DNA of 63,924 nt from Paenibacillus chondroitinus NBRC 15376 (GCF_004000765.1 NZ_BILW01000037.1:1-63924); one strand, 5' to 3'; positions 24,490-33,529 are shown, counted from the stretch's first letter. The notes: generated by a model from the letters alone, not told the origin. Made by a program: numbers and translations.

Positions 24490-24528
24490 CTTTTAAACGC
24501 TCCTTCTCGTGTCATTCAAGACTAATCT

Positions 24529-24544
24529 TTGAAAACGCTCTCCT
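24529..24544. promoter_or_regulatory. Possible cre site upstream of the sulfatase
   Basis: TTGAAAACGCTCTCCT matches the cre consensus WTGNAARCGNWWWCAW with two mismatches, about 40 bp upstream of the sulfatase start. Confidence 0.3.
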
Positions 24545-24654
24545 TAATGTGAATAGTACTAAACACACTAGCGGATCGTCCATGCATATTACATGGATCA
24601 TGTGTACAATTCTCTTCTATTTTTTAATTAAAACGCTCATTTATAAAAGGATTA

Positions 24655-24683
24655 TTGAATATTTGCATGTATACTGCTAATGT
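24655..24683 (+). promoter_or_regulatory. Promoter of the AraC regulator
   Basis: TTGAAT (24655-24660) and TAATGT (24678-24683) with a 17-bp spacer, 30 bp before the start codon. Confidence 0.45.
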
Positions 24684-24713
24684 CTATTTAAACTACCTGA
24701 AAGGAACTATCCT

Positions 24714-25511
24714 ATGCTGTCCCTGCTTTCCGTACACTTTGATAATCGTATTCCGAACTGGCGTACTAACTTGATGTTGTTAAACCATAATGTGCTGGTA
24801 CTCATGATCGAGGGTAAAATCAAATACACGATCAACGATCGTACGGTGATTGGAGAAAAAGGAGAATTACTGTTCCTACCGATTAACACCTTGCGTACAG
24901 GTGAGAACCATGAAGGTGAACATCAGAAATTCACCGTTTTGTTTAATCACAGCGAAGAGGATTCAGAGGAGCTTCCCATTTTCAGAAAAGGACAGTTCAT
25001 CAAATGCAAAATCCGTAACTTTGAGTATTTCAAGCACCGATTCGAAAAGCTATATCTCGAAGTCATCGGAGACGGCAAATTCAATCGCTATTTGGTCAGC
25101 GGGATTTTACAGGAATTAGTCGGGATGGCCGCACGTGAATTTGAACTTGTGGAAGCAGCTCCGATCAAGCTGAAGCTCGCGAACGAATTACAGAAATACA
25201 TGGTCGCTCACTACAGGCAACCTGTTCAGATTGATGAACTCGCTTCCCTCATACACCGCTCGTCGAACTATACAATCTCCATGTTTCGCGAAGTTATGGG
25301 CGTCTCTCCCATTCAGTACATTCACCTACTGCGTATGAAAGAGGCATGCAATCTGTTGACCAATTCCGACCTTTCTATATCCGAAATTTCCAATTATTTA
25401 GGTTATTACGATCATTCTTATTTCTTTCGTATTTTCAAAAAGTATACGTCTATGTCTCCGACAGCGTATAAGCTTTCGGGAGTGTACCCTCCATCGCTGC
25501 AGCTTTTTTAA
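24714..25511 (+). CDS. AraC family transcriptional regulator
   Basis: One-component regulator of 265 residues. The N-terminal part is a cupin-like ligand domain (KIKYTINDRTVIGEKGELLFLPINTLRTGENHEGEHQKFTVLF); the C-terminal 95 residues form two AraC helix-turn-helix units, with IDELASLIHRSSNYTISMFRE and SISEISNYLGYYDHSYFFRIFKKY. The position suggests that it controls the divergent sulfatase gene in response to a sugar-type effector. GAAAGGA precedes ATG. Confidence 0.85.
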   Translation: MLSLLSVHFDNRIPNWRTNLMLLNHNVLVLMIEGKIKYTINDRTVIGEKGELLFLPINTLRTGENHEGEHQKFTVLFNHSEEDSEELPIFRKGQFIKCKIRNFEYFKHRFEKLYLEVIGDGKFNRYLVSGILQELVGMAAREFELVEAAPIKLKLANELQKYMVAHYRQPVQIDELASLIHRSSNYTISMFREVMGVSPIQYIHLLRMKEACNLLTNSDLSISEISNYLGYYDHSYFFRIFKKYTSMSPTAYKLSGVYPPSLQLF

Positions 25512-25537
25512 CTGAAAAAGATTGCACGCTAAGATAT

Positions 25538-25571
25538 GAAAAAGCGCCTCCCATCCCGGGTGGCGCTTTTT
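25538..25571. terminator. Bidirectional terminator
   Basis: AAAAAGCGCC-tcccatcccgggt-GGCGCTTTTT lies between two convergent genes, with A/T tracts on both sides. Confidence 0.75.
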
Positions 25572-25583
25572 ACGATTCGATTT

Positions 25584-26498
25584 TCAATGCCGATTAGTGG
25601 CCTTCCTGCCCCCAGTCAAAGTTTTGAACCAGAAATACATGCCCATACCGAATAAAGTCAGCATACCGCCTAAAAACTGAAATAAGGAAATGGCCTCCCC
25701 TAATAATAAATAAGCAAGAATAATAGCAAGAACCGGTTCACCGATAATGCCTACTGAGACTGTCGTTGCCCCCACCGACTTCAATAATAAATTAAAAATA
25801 TATTGTCCGAATAAAGTCGGGATGATGGCAAGCAACAAGAAATACGTCCATTCGGATGAGTCATAACCCGTAAGCGGGATATGATTCATTACATTGTAGA
25901 GAAGCAAGACGGTTCCGCCAATGAAAAAGACGATAATGCTGTATACATTCGCATCTATTTTATGGCTTATTTTCTGCCCCGCCAATAAATACACGGAAAC
26001 AAATAGCGTCCCTGCTAACGATAAGCCGTCTCCAATCAGTGCTGCTTTCGAAATCCCTATATCGCCCCAAGCGATAAGAATTGAACCCAGAAGCGCAACG
26101 ATTAAGCAGCCGGCCATTAGCCGATTCACTTGTTCTTTAAATAATAAATAAGAACCGATCATGACAAACAGTGGCTGCAGCGACAAGATGACCATGGAGC
26201 TTGCTACTGAAGTATAGACCAGAGATTCCATCCAGAAGAGAAAATGCAGCCCAAGAAAAAGGCCGGCCAAAAGCACGATCCCCCACTCTTTTCTATCCAT
26301 CCGTAAGGAGCGAATCCTTCTCCATGGGACAATAGCGAGCATCAGAATGACAGAAATAAACAATCTGTACATCCCGGCCACGGACGTGGGCGAATCCAAA
26401 AATTTGATCATGATGGATGAGATCGAGACGGATAAAATACTGATGGCTAGTAAAATAAACGGATGTGATTGCAAGGCAGATTTCATTAATCTATCCAT
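25584..26498 (-). CDS. EamA family (DMT) permease
   Basis: Ten-span drug/metabolite transporter, 304 residues, with two EamA halves: LAISILSVSISSIMIKFLDSPTSVAGMYRLFISVILM in the first and FGQYIFNLLLKSVGATTVSVGIIGEPVLAIILAYLLLGE in the second. The substrate is unknown. GGAGG precedes the ATG. It is divergent from an AraC-type regulator that probably controls it. Confidence 0.85.
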   Translation of the reverse strand: MDRLMKSALQSHPFILLAISILSVSISSIMIKFLDSPTSVAGMYRLFISVILMLAIVPWRRIRSLRMDRKEWGIVLLAGLFLGLHFLFWMESLVYTSVASSMVILSLQPLFVMIGSYLLFKEQVNRLMAGCLIVALLGSILIAWGDIGISKAALIGDGLSLAGTLFVSVYLLAGQKISHKIDANVYSIIVFFIGGTVLLLYNVMNHIPLTGYDSSEWTYFLLLAIIPTLFGQYIFNLLLKSVGATTVSVGIIGEPVLAIILAYLLLGEAISLFQFLGGMLTLFGMGMYFWFKTLTGGRKATNRH

Positions 26499-26536
26499 AA
26501 TTCCTCCAAGCTGTTCAACAACTCCTGTGCACAGAA

Positions 26537-26566
26537 TTGTAAAGGTTAGCCGAAGCTGGATATAAT
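26537..26566 (+). promoter_or_regulatory. Promoter of the cupin-AraC regulator
   Basis: TTGTAA (26537-26542) and TATAAT (26561-26566), spacer 18 bp. Confidence 0.45.
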
Positions 26567-26643
26567 AATAACATCACCCCTGTATATTTTGTGCAATTAT
26601 ATCCCTTATTTATATGGATATATCGTCAAAAAGGAGTTCATCA

Positions 26644-27534
26644 TTGAAAAAACAATTATATGAAGCCATTCAATATCCCGACGAAGCCTTTCCCTATATC
26701 ATGTACACCCATACGAATCATGGATCGGTTCCTCTAGGCCGAGGAGTTAACGACTTGCACTGGCACGAAGAATTACAAATGACTTTGGTGACCAAAGGAA
26801 AACTGACGATTCAAATCAATGGCATTGATTATGAGTTAAGCACGGGGCAAGCTATTTTTATCAACAAAAGTGTCCTGCACATTGTGACTCACCTTACGCC
26901 TGACGGAGAATATGTGAGCTTTAATTTTCCGGAGAAGCTGCTCGCCTTTTATTCAGATAGTGCCATGGAGAGAAATTATGTACTTCCTTATACCAACTCC
27001 TACTTACTGTCGCTAGAAATCAGAGGAAACGCAGCGTGGGAACATGAAATCCTTCAAATCCTTTACGATATGAAAAAAGAGTTTGAATGGAAAAAAAACT
27101 GGGGATGGCAGTATGAGATTTCGATCAAAACGGTCAAGTTATGGTTAATCCTCATCTCGAACATTTCGTTACCCTCAGAGGAAGCCGCTAAACATAGCAG
27201 ACTACAACAAGAAAGATTGCAATTGATGCTTAGCTTTATTCATCAGAACTATACAAATAATTTAACGTTAAAGGAAATTGCTGATGCGGCTCATTTGAGT
27301 GTATCGGAGTGCACCCGCGGCTTTAAAAAAAGCATCCATATTACCCCATACGACTATTTGATCAAATACCGCATTAAAAAGAGCTGTGTGTTGCTGGCAT
27401 CGACGGAATATACGATTACCGAAATTGCCAGAAGAGTTGGTTTCAATCATGTCAATCACTTTATCCAATCATTTAAAAAACATCGCGGCCTTACGCCCAA
27501 GGAATTCCGCTCTTCTTCCTCCTCTATTTTCTGA
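26644..27534 (+). CDS. AraC family transcriptional regulator with cupin domain
   Basis: Regulator of 296 residues: an N-terminal cupin (DLHWHEELQMTLVTKGKLTIQINGIDYELSTGQAIFINKSVLHIV) and a C-terminal AraC DNA-binding domain with LKEIADAAHLSVSECTRGFKK and ITEIARRVGFNHVNHFIQSFKKHRGLTPKEFR. TTG at 26644 is taken as the start because AAGGAG lies 7 bp before it; the longer frame beginning at 26614 has no ribosome site. It probably controls the divergent EamA permease gene. Confidence 0.85.
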   Translation: MKKQLYEAIQYPDEAFPYIMYTHTNHGSVPLGRGVNDLHWHEELQMTLVTKGKLTIQINGIDYELSTGQAIFINKSVLHIVTHLTPDGEYVSFNFPEKLLAFYSDSAMERNYVLPYTNSYLLSLEIRGNAAWEHEILQILYDMKKEFEWKKNWGWQYEISIKTVKLWLILISNISLPSEEAAKHSRLQQERLQLMLSFIHQNYTNNLTLKEIADAAHLSVSECTRGFKKSIHITPYDYLIKYRIKKSCVLLASTEYTITEIARRVGFNHVNHFIQSFKKHRGLTPKEFRSSSSSIF

Positions 27535-27542
27535 AACATATG

Positions 27543-27589
27543 TAAAAAGCTGTTCCAGATCGTCCGCCAAGACAGATTCGGGACAGCTT
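27543..27589 (-). terminator. Terminator between the AraC and metzincin-like genes
   Basis: AAGCTGTTCC pairs with GGGACAGCTT across a 23-base loop; on the minus strand a T-run follows. Confidence 0.55.
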
Positions 27590-27594
27590 AAACA

Positions 27595-28377
27595 TTAGGC
27601 CAGCTTACGTCTTTTCTTTACAGGGCGACGTAACGTATCCTTCTTCATAAATCTCATTTTTGCAATGATTCTGGCGTTTAGTTTTTTCATCGACGTCAGA
27701 TTGTTTTTAATAATTCTGCCTCGGCTGTTCGAAGCGTTCTGCAGCACAATTTTACTTTGTCTGGCGGTGCTGCACTGTGACGATACAATCTGCGGATTTT
27801 CGTTCGGAATCGTTGGAAACATGAGATTTTGTGGATTGTTGCTGTGATCGCTGCCAGGATTGGACGGATCGTTAATCGTAAAGCTGTTCTGGTTGCTGTT
27901 CAAAAACCGGCCGAATAAACAGTGCCCGGCTTCATGTGCAAGCCCGTACGAATTTAGTGCTCCGTCGCTCATGACGATATGACCATACAGACCATAATCG
28001 GTAGTGCTGTTAAAAAATTTGAAGCGCGGTCCACCCATGCCAATGACGTTGCCGGAACTGGTGAGGAATTCCCCGCTCACATAGATGACATAAAGTGCAG
28101 TGGCATTGTTCGTTTGTCTTTTGGCCATATCGAATAAGGCGACGAGTCTTGGATCATCTAAACTAGTAACGGATCTGCTATTAATTGTAGTAGGTGTGTT
28201 AAAGCGGCCTGCTGCAGTAAACGTCATACCACATCTTACTCCAGGGGAGAAGCCGCTTCCCCATGCCAGGTTCGAGCTTGAAATGTCATTTCCTTGCCGG
28301 GCTTGCCGTTCTTGGGAAGTACCGCCAGAAGCTGAACCCGCAGTGAAAATAGAAACCACAGGAACCGTAAAGGCCAT
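27595..28377 (-). CDS. Metzincin-like zinc metallopeptidase domain protein
   Basis: Protein of about 260 residues with a zinc-protease signature: LAHEAGHCLFGRF (catalytic Glu between two His ligands), then SDHSNNPQNLMFP, which supplies a likely third His and the Met-turn of metzincins. The spacing between the second and third His is longer than in standard matrixins. No signal peptide or lipobox is visible. The C-terminal 30 residues are strongly basic (KKLNARIIAKMRFMKKDTLRR, then VKKRRKLA). Start at ATG 28377; an upstream alternative at 28395 would add 6 residues. Function unknown; intracellular protease, immunity-type or release by lysis are all possible. Confidence 0.6.
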   Translation of the reverse strand: MAFTVPVVSIFTAGSASGGTSQERQARQGNDISSSNLAWGSGFSPGVRCGMTFTAAGRFNTPTTINSRSVTSLDDPRLVALFDMAKRQTNNATALYVIYVSGEFLTSSGNVIGMGGPRFKFFNSTTDYGLYGHIVMSDGALNSYGLAHEAGHCLFGRFLNSNQNSFTINDPSNPGSDHSNNPQNLMFPTIPNENPQIVSSQCSTARQSKIVLQNASNSRGRIIKNNLTSMKKLNARIIAKMRFMKKDTLRRPVKKRRKLA

Positions 28378-28443
28378 CTCTACCACCACTCTCAAAAGAA
28401 TTAAGAATTCCTATATATGAAATGAGAAATAGAGTGATTTGGT

Positions 28444-28806
28444 ATGGACGGATGCAGCAGGACAAGATCATCAATTTATATAGAAGCGACTGCAAGATTG
28501 AAGAGGATGATAGAGGCATTATTAAAATATACTGCTCGGTTAATTTTTTTTACCGAAAAAAAGCAAACCAGATCCCTTAAATTTCTCCATTGTTTTGACG
28601 TCGCCAAACAGGTAGGCTATCAGAATGCAAGTCATTTTCAGTATAAATATAAGAGGTTACGAGGTGATCCTATGTACTATTGCATTCGGTGTAAAGAACT
28701 CCACCTGCGTTCTAAATCGCAACAAATTCTAATTTTTAGTTCAGGTTTCTATTATAATAATTCAACTCTTTATCATGCAGGAGTTTGCCGCATTGAAAAA
28801 AAGTGA
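28444..28806 (+). pseudogene. Remnant of an AraC-type regulator
   Basis: The translated stretch DVAKQVGYQNASHFQYKYKR, followed by LRGDP, is the second helix-turn-helix of an AraC protein (compare IAxxVGFxxxSYFxxxFKK). Nothing upstream in this frame resembles the first helix-turn-helix or a sensor domain, and the C-terminal 50 residues are not AraC-like. It is best read as the tail of a decayed regulator gene. Confidence 0.5.
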
Positions 28807-28843
28807 TCTCGTAGTGCTTTCTAATAAGTGTGCTTAAAGATCT

Positions 28844-28996
28844 TTAACTCTTTTTGAGCTGAGTAACAATTAGTTTTTCTACAAGATGAAATAGGAATCC
28901 ACAGATTATTCCTACTACCAATCCTGTAAAAATGTACGTTCCTAAAAACTTTTGACTAGACCCTGGCACTCCTCTACGGCATTTGAGTTCCCTCAA
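28844..28996 (-). CDS. Possible small membrane protein, fourth gene of the ger operon
   Basis: A frame of up to 50 residues that begins at a TTG overlapping the gerC stop (or at GTG 28969, 41 residues). It encodes SSQKFLGTYIFTGLVVGIIC and continues GFLFHLVEKLIVTQLKKS: two short hydrophobic segments and a basic end, like a small membrane protein. AGAGGA is close to the GTG but with almost no spacing, so the start is uncertain. Not recognised. Confidence 0.35.
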   Translation of the reverse strand: MRELKCRRGVPGSSQKFLGTYIFTGLVVGIICGFLFHLVEKLIVTQLKKS

Positions 28997-30147
28997 TCTT
29001 TCTTTTTAAGTATTTTAGCTATCCCTACATCAGTTATTCCTATACTTACATCGATCTCCCCTAAAGACTCAGGCTTCAAAGGCAAAGACCCATTTTTAAC
29101 GAGTCGGTGCCATTCCTTCGGATTGGATCGGTAGAGTGAATCAGAAAGACCTAGAAGGTCTGCATCTGATTTAAGGCCGACCAAGTAGGTTTTTTGAATC
29201 TGCTTCCTTATTTCCTTCTCAGCCAGTTCTTTCAGATCACTCTCCCTTGCAGGCTTTTCTTGCTCCGTTACTGATCCTTCCATTTTAACTTTAATGTGAA
29301 AGGTTAGTTTGCCATTCGCTAGCTTAGGTTCGATGGAGGGTTTAATCTTTTTAACAACCATCATCGCAATTGGTTTATTGTCAACCTGAAGCATCAAAGG
29401 GGTGCGCACCGTTTCTTTTTCCATCCATCGCAGACCCATAATTTCATCAATCTTAAAGCACCCCAGCAATTGTTTATTTTGCATGACACATACCCCGTCT
29501 TGTTGAAGCTGTGGTGACGGCTTTTTGTTCTCTAGCCAGCTAGTTTCATTGACGCTTAATTCGGGAAGCAACAGAATTTTGCTATTTTCATCCCATTTCC
29601 AAATAAATTTGTACAAATATAATGGGGCCACAAGCGAACTTTGGGAATAACGGTCACGCGGATTATTTAATTGTGAGTAAAGCGTCGACATGTTTTGGGT
29701 TGGGCTTGTGCTAAATATATCCTCGATCGAGCCGTGAGTTGCCATCGTCCATATGGTATACCGGAACTCATAATACCTGTCCATTTGGTCCAAAACGCCA
29801 TGAATGACATCCTCCCGCAGCGCCGCTTCCGTAAATGCTATAGTTTTCACATGACTCCAGGCCAATCTTTGCTGTGACGTCTTGTAAAGATCAAAGATAG
29901 CTTCATCCACGGTTCTACCTTCACCTTTGCCAATGGAAACCACTTCCTTGCTCATGCCGGCTCCCGCTTCTTTCTTGGCAATATTATTAAAACTGATCAT
30001 CTGGGTATAGAACACCACTTTGCCTTTTACATAATCAATACCAATCGAATTGACATAGGCTAGATGCTCAATCTCCCTTAACCCCCAGCAACCGGTAAGC
30101 AGTAGAGGGAGAATTCCAATCACCAATAAGAGTGGTATGAACCTCAC
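28993..30147 (-). CDS. Spore germination receptor subunit C (Ger(x)C family lipoprotein)
   Basis: Third subunit of a GerA-type germinant receptor, 384 residues. Lipoprotein signal peptide ending LLTGC (Cys19), then WGLREIEHLAYVNSIGIDY, the usual Ger(x)C opening, and the C-terminal domain ending in VDVSIGITDVGIAKIL-like text. It is anchored to the outer face of the spore inner membrane. The GTG start overlaps the gerA stop (GTGA), with GGAG upstream. Confidence 0.9.
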   Translation of the reverse strand: MRFIPLLLVIGILPLLLTGCWGLREIEHLAYVNSIGIDYVKGKVVFYTQMISFNNIAKKEAGAGMSKEVVSIGKGEGRTVDEAIFDLYKTSQQRLAWSHVKTIAFTEAALREDVIHGVLDQMDRYYEFRYTIWTMATHGSIEDIFSTSPTQNMSTLYSQLNNPRDRYSQSSLVAPLYLYKFIWKWDENSKILLLPELSVNETSWLENKKPSPQLQQDGVCVMQNKQLLGCFKIDEIMGLRWMEKETVRTPLMLQVDNKPIAMMVVKKIKPSIEPKLANGKLTFHIKVKMEGSVTEQEKPARESDLKELAEKEIRKQIQKTYLVGLKSDADLLGLSDSLYRSNPKEWHRLVKNGSLPLKPESLGEIDVSIGITDVGIAKILKKKD

Positions 30148-31616
30148 GTTTGATCATCTCCGGATTTTCTTATGAAGCCAGGTACACCTTCCTTCTTCCC
30201 CCAAGGCATACGGAATAAAATTTTCAATAAATCGCGGATATTAATTGGTGCCACCGGACTTAGATATTTGATTCCAAACGATTGCAGATTAACCATATAG
30301 ATAGCAATAGCTAACATACAAATCAATAACCCAAACAAACCAAGAACACCGCTAACAATCAGTATGATTAATCTTATCAGACTTACGAAGCCAACCATAT
30401 TTTGATTCACCATGGTAAACGAAGCTAATACGGAGATGGCTACGACAACCAGAATCCCCGGTGCCGTCATACCTGCGCTAATGGCCGCCTGCCCGACAAT
30501 TAATCCGCCAACTACAGAGATGGTCTGTCCGAATGAAGATGGCAAGCGCATGCCCGCTTCCCGAAATAATTCAAATAGAAGAATCATCATAACGGCTTCA
30601 AGAGGAGCCGGCAGCGGAACACCTTGTCTAGAAATGAGCAGAGTACCCAGCAAAGTAAATGGGAGCTGATCCTGATGATAAGTAAGCAATGCGATCCAAA
30701 ATCCAGGAAGAAACACGGAAAAAAATATTCCACATAACCTTAACAATCGGGTAAACATGACAAACCAATTAAGTGTATAAGCATCTTCCGAAGTATTGAA
30801 CAAAAAAGTAAAGTTAACAGGCCCAATGATCGCTGTTGGGGAACCATCGACCACAATGACAAACCTGCCGTGCATGAGGGAGTTCACCGCAAAATCCGGC
30901 CTCCCAGTATAGACAAACTTCGAAAAATACTTATTACTTTCTAGTCCCTCCTCCAGTTGAGAACTGCTGATCATCCCTTTGAGTTTCAAGCTGGCCAATC
31001 GGGATGTGACCTCCTCAACAATCGTTGGTTTAATCGCATCTTTCAGATAAAGCAGTAATGTCTTGGTTTGCGTCTGCGTTCCGAGCGTATATTCTTCTAC
31101 GGCTAGAGCATTTGTTTTTAATCTTTTTCTTATTAACGCGACATTGACCTTCGCATCCTCAATAAAGCCGTCACGAGGACCTCTTACCGAAATCTCGGCA
31201 CTCGATTCCTCCGTTTTTCTCTGCGGGGCATTGGCTATATCCCATGTGTACATAGAGGCCGTTTCTTGGAAATACGCCAGCAGCTCCCCATTAAAAATCT
31301 TATTTATGATGGTTTCGTCATCCCAGTCTTGCGGGACCGGGTTCAGCTGAAAGGGTAGGTGCTGCTGTAGTTCGCTGTCGTTCGATATGACATGTTCTTT
31401 AAACATTTCAATCAGGTGAGGAATAAAAAATTGATGAATTCGGTGTGTATCGCACAGCCCATCGCAATAAACAAACAGCAACAAAAATGAGGATCCATCT
31501 TGTTGGGCGACATTCAGTTTGTTAATATGCACATCGCTGCAGTCTTTGAACAACCGCTGAAATGAACCATATGGCTCTTCTTCCGCTGATCCCAACGATT
31601 CCACCCTGTTTCTCAT
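30144..31616 (-). CDS. Spore germination receptor subunit A (GerA family)
   Basis: Subunit A of a germinant receptor, 490 residues. An N-terminal soluble domain of about 230 residues is followed by membrane spans with the family text: GRPDFAVNSLMHGRFVIVVDGSPTAIIGPVNF, PLPAPLEAVMMILLFELFREAGMRLPSSFGQTISVVGGLIVGQAAI. ATG at 31616 overlaps the gerB stop by ATGA and has GGAGAAG upstream, so this start is preferred to the longer frame beginning at 31691. Confidence 0.9.
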   Translation of the reverse strand: MRNRVESLGSAEEEPYGSFQRLFKDCSDVHINKLNVAQQDGSSFLLLFVYCDGLCDTHRIHQFFIPHLIEMFKEHVISNDSELQQHLPFQLNPVPQDWDDETIINKIFNGELLAYFQETASMYTWDIANAPQRKTEESSAEISVRGPRDGFIEDAKVNVALIRKRLKTNALAVEEYTLGTQTQTKTLLLYLKDAIKPTIVEEVTSRLASLKLKGMISSSQLEEGLESNKYFSKFVYTGRPDFAVNSLMHGRFVIVVDGSPTAIIGPVNFTFLFNTSEDAYTLNWFVMFTRLLRLCGIFFSVFLPGFWIALLTYHQDQLPFTLLGTLLISRQGVPLPAPLEAVMMILLFELFREAGMRLPSSFGQTISVVGGLIVGQAAISAGMTAPGILVVVAISVLASFTMVNQNMVGFVSLIRLIILIVSGVLGLFGLLICMLAIAIYMVNLQSFGIKYLSPVAPINIRDLLKILFRMPWGKKEGVPGFIRKSGDDQT

Positions 31617-32701
31617 GATTTCACTCTTCTCCATCTGTGTCCAAAATGAATTAAACCAATAATAATTAGGAAGTAGCCCGACATCCCCCAAAATATAGCT
31701 GGTAACAGAACATCTGTAATCAGGTTAATAAATTTAGGATCGCTGATTGGCAAGCATATCGCTAGGATTTGAATAGAACATATAAGGAAGAGGGATAATG
31801 TCTTACCCCTTTTTTTCTCAATACCCAGAATATCGTTGATCAAAAAAAGAGTCAGTGAAATTCTCAGAAAAGCCCCGCTGAACCACTGATATATACTTAA
31901 AAAATCCATGTGCTCAATAAAGTGGCCTATTGTCACTAACCTCCACTCTTCATAAGCAGGAAACCTTAAATGGGAGGCTTGCTTGGGACCGAACTCGATA
32001 ATTGAGCCGACTAAAGGACCAAATGTTAGTAAGATCAGAATCAAGGTCAGTACCACAAGGGACATGAACGAAATACGAGTACGGATATGATGCTTTATAA
32101 ATAACAGCAGCGATAATTCGAGTAATCCTGCCTCGACATAGATGACCCCATGCCAAACGGGCCTCATGCCAAATTCCAAAATAGGTTTTAACAAGGAGTA
32201 TTCCTTATTCGGAAAATTGGCTGTCATCACATAAAAACCTAATATGACAACAAACGGTAAAAAGATAGCCGCTGTATTGGCTATCGACTCGATACCTTTA
32301 TAAGCATTAATAGAACAAACGATTAGTAAGACAGAGGCTAAAACAATGATTGGAGTATTTGTTGAGAAGGCAAGATGAATCCATGTGACGGTATCTTTTA
32401 AAGTAATCGTTGATAAAGTAAATATGTATATGCACGCTAAACCTGCCAGCAAGTAGGATACCATTGCGCCGTATTTTAGCTTAAGCCATTGGAATAGAGG
32501 TATATCCCGATTCTTGCCAATAACCGAATACAGTAAAACAACCCAAATCATAAAAAACGAGCCCGCAAGCAGAACCGAGATCCAGCTGTCGCGGTGTGCT
32601 TTTTGTAACAACATCGGAATGATAATGACATGGTTTAACAACCCAATAGAAAGCATTAACATCATGCTTGTTTGCAAAAAGGTGATTGAGCCGTTTTTCA
32701 T
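31613..32701 (-). CDS. Spore germination receptor permease subunit B (GerAB family)
   Basis: Membrane subunit with about 10 spans, 362 residues, of the endospore germination permease family (amino acid-polyamine-organocation fold). It binds the small-molecule germinant in characterised receptors. ITFLQTSMMLMLSIGLLNHVIIIPMLLQKAHRDSWISVL matches the family N-terminus. ATG at 32701 has GGAGG 6 bp upstream; the ATG at 32707 would directly abut the ribosome site. First gene of the operon in order B-A-C, whereas the classical gerA order is A-B-C. Confidence 0.9.
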   Translation of the reverse strand: MKNGSITFLQTSMMLMLSIGLLNHVIIIPMLLQKAHRDSWISVLLAGSFFMIWVVLLYSVIGKNRDIPLFQWLKLKYGAMVSYLLAGLACIYIFTLSTITLKDTVTWIHLAFSTNTPIIVLASVLLIVCSINAYKGIESIANTAAIFLPFVVILGFYVMTANFPNKEYSLLKPILEFGMRPVWHGVIYVEAGLLELSLLLFIKHHIRTRISFMSLVVLTLILILLTFGPLVGSIIEFGPKQASHLRFPAYEEWRLVTIGHFIEHMDFLSIYQWFSGAFLRISLTLFLINDILGIEKKRGKTLSLFLICSIQILAICLPISDPKFINLITDVLLPAIFWGMSGYFLIIIGLIHFGHRWRRVKS

Positions 32702-32739
32702 CAGCATCCTCCGATTCTCAATTTAGTAAATTGTTCCTG

Positions 32740-32768
32740 TAGTATGCTGCATTTTCCTGAATTTATAC
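32740..32768 (-). promoter_or_regulatory. Sigma-G-type forespore promoter of the ger operon
   Basis: On the minus strand GTATA (32768-32764) and CATACTA (32746-32740) are 17 bp apart, matching the sigma-G consensus GHATR and CATWHTA. The operon is thus expected to be expressed in the forespore. Confidence 0.6.
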
Positions 32769-32833
32769 GATACAGGTTAAATCGAAGAGTCTGACTAGTT
32801 GCGTTGAAAGCCGCATAAATAACAAAAGAGCAC

Positions 32834-33529
32834 CTATATTAGGCGCCCTTTTACAGTAGTGATAAAGGAGTCAATGATACAATGTGTTGAATCTACAGTG
32901 GAACTTAATTGGGGAACAAATAAAGTACCAATAAAGAACTTATGTTCAGGTATTTCTATAATTCTTGGATTACCTACTGGATCTGTTCCTACAATTTTTA
33001 ACCCGCTATCATGAACTTGTTTTTCATACTCGGAACTTAGTCCATAACTACACCTAAATTGTTCGTTTGTAATCTCGGTCTTATAAATATCAAAGGTTTT
33101 CGAAGGTTTCCTGATGATAACTTCACCTTTCTGACCAACTAAGGAGCATGCCAGTTTACTAATGAGTAACTGTGAAGCATAGGGGTCGCGCTCTTCGTGG
33201 GCTGCATGTTCCAACATCAATTTATGTTTGCCATATTCCATAATAATGTATTGAAACCCGCCGCATGTCCCCAGCAAAGGTATATCGTTTTCACGTGCAA
33301 ATTGAATAATGCTAAGTACCCCATCGATTGAATCTGGATAACCTGGGCCAATCCAAAAACCATGGTAAGTCCGCTTGATGGCCTCCAAATGTTTACTTAT
33401 TGTTGCTGTTGCAATCCACTCAAACTCAATAGAAATTCCTAATTTAGCTTGAGTGTGCCTAAGCGCATTGTTCGTAGCGATCTGTGACGGGTATTTTGGG
33501 CTAAAATCACCTACAATGCCAATTTTCAT
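32834..33529 (-). CDS. CTP synthase C-terminal region-related protein (class I GATase fold)
   Basis: A 231-residue protein with the glutamine amidotransferase fold found at the C-terminus of CTP synthase. The nucleophile elbow PLLGTCGGFQY (Cys89) is present, but the segment that normally carries the His-x-Glu of the triad reads FFIGTLFVPQLSS, with neither residue. Catalysis by the standard triad therefore looks unlikely. No synthetase domain is attached. The downstream end of a small membrane protein gene overlaps its start by 23 bp. Confidence 0.7.
   Translation of the reverse strand: MKIGIVGDFSPKYPSQIATNNALRHTQAKLGISIEFEWIATATISKHLEAIKRTYHGFWIGPGYPDSIDGVLSIIQFARENDIPLLGTCGGFQYIIMEYGKHKLMLEHAAHEERDPYASQLLISKLACSLVGQKGEVIIRKPSKTFDIYKTEITNEQFRCSYGLSSEYEKQVHDSGLKIVGTDPVGNPRIIEIPEHKFFIGTLFVPQLSSTVDSTHCIIDSFITTVKGRLI

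Noticed and set aside
31617..31691. Longer N-terminal extension of the gerA gene
   Set aside because: It would overlap gerB by 79 bp, whereas ATG 31616 gives the usual ATGA coupling with a ribosome site.
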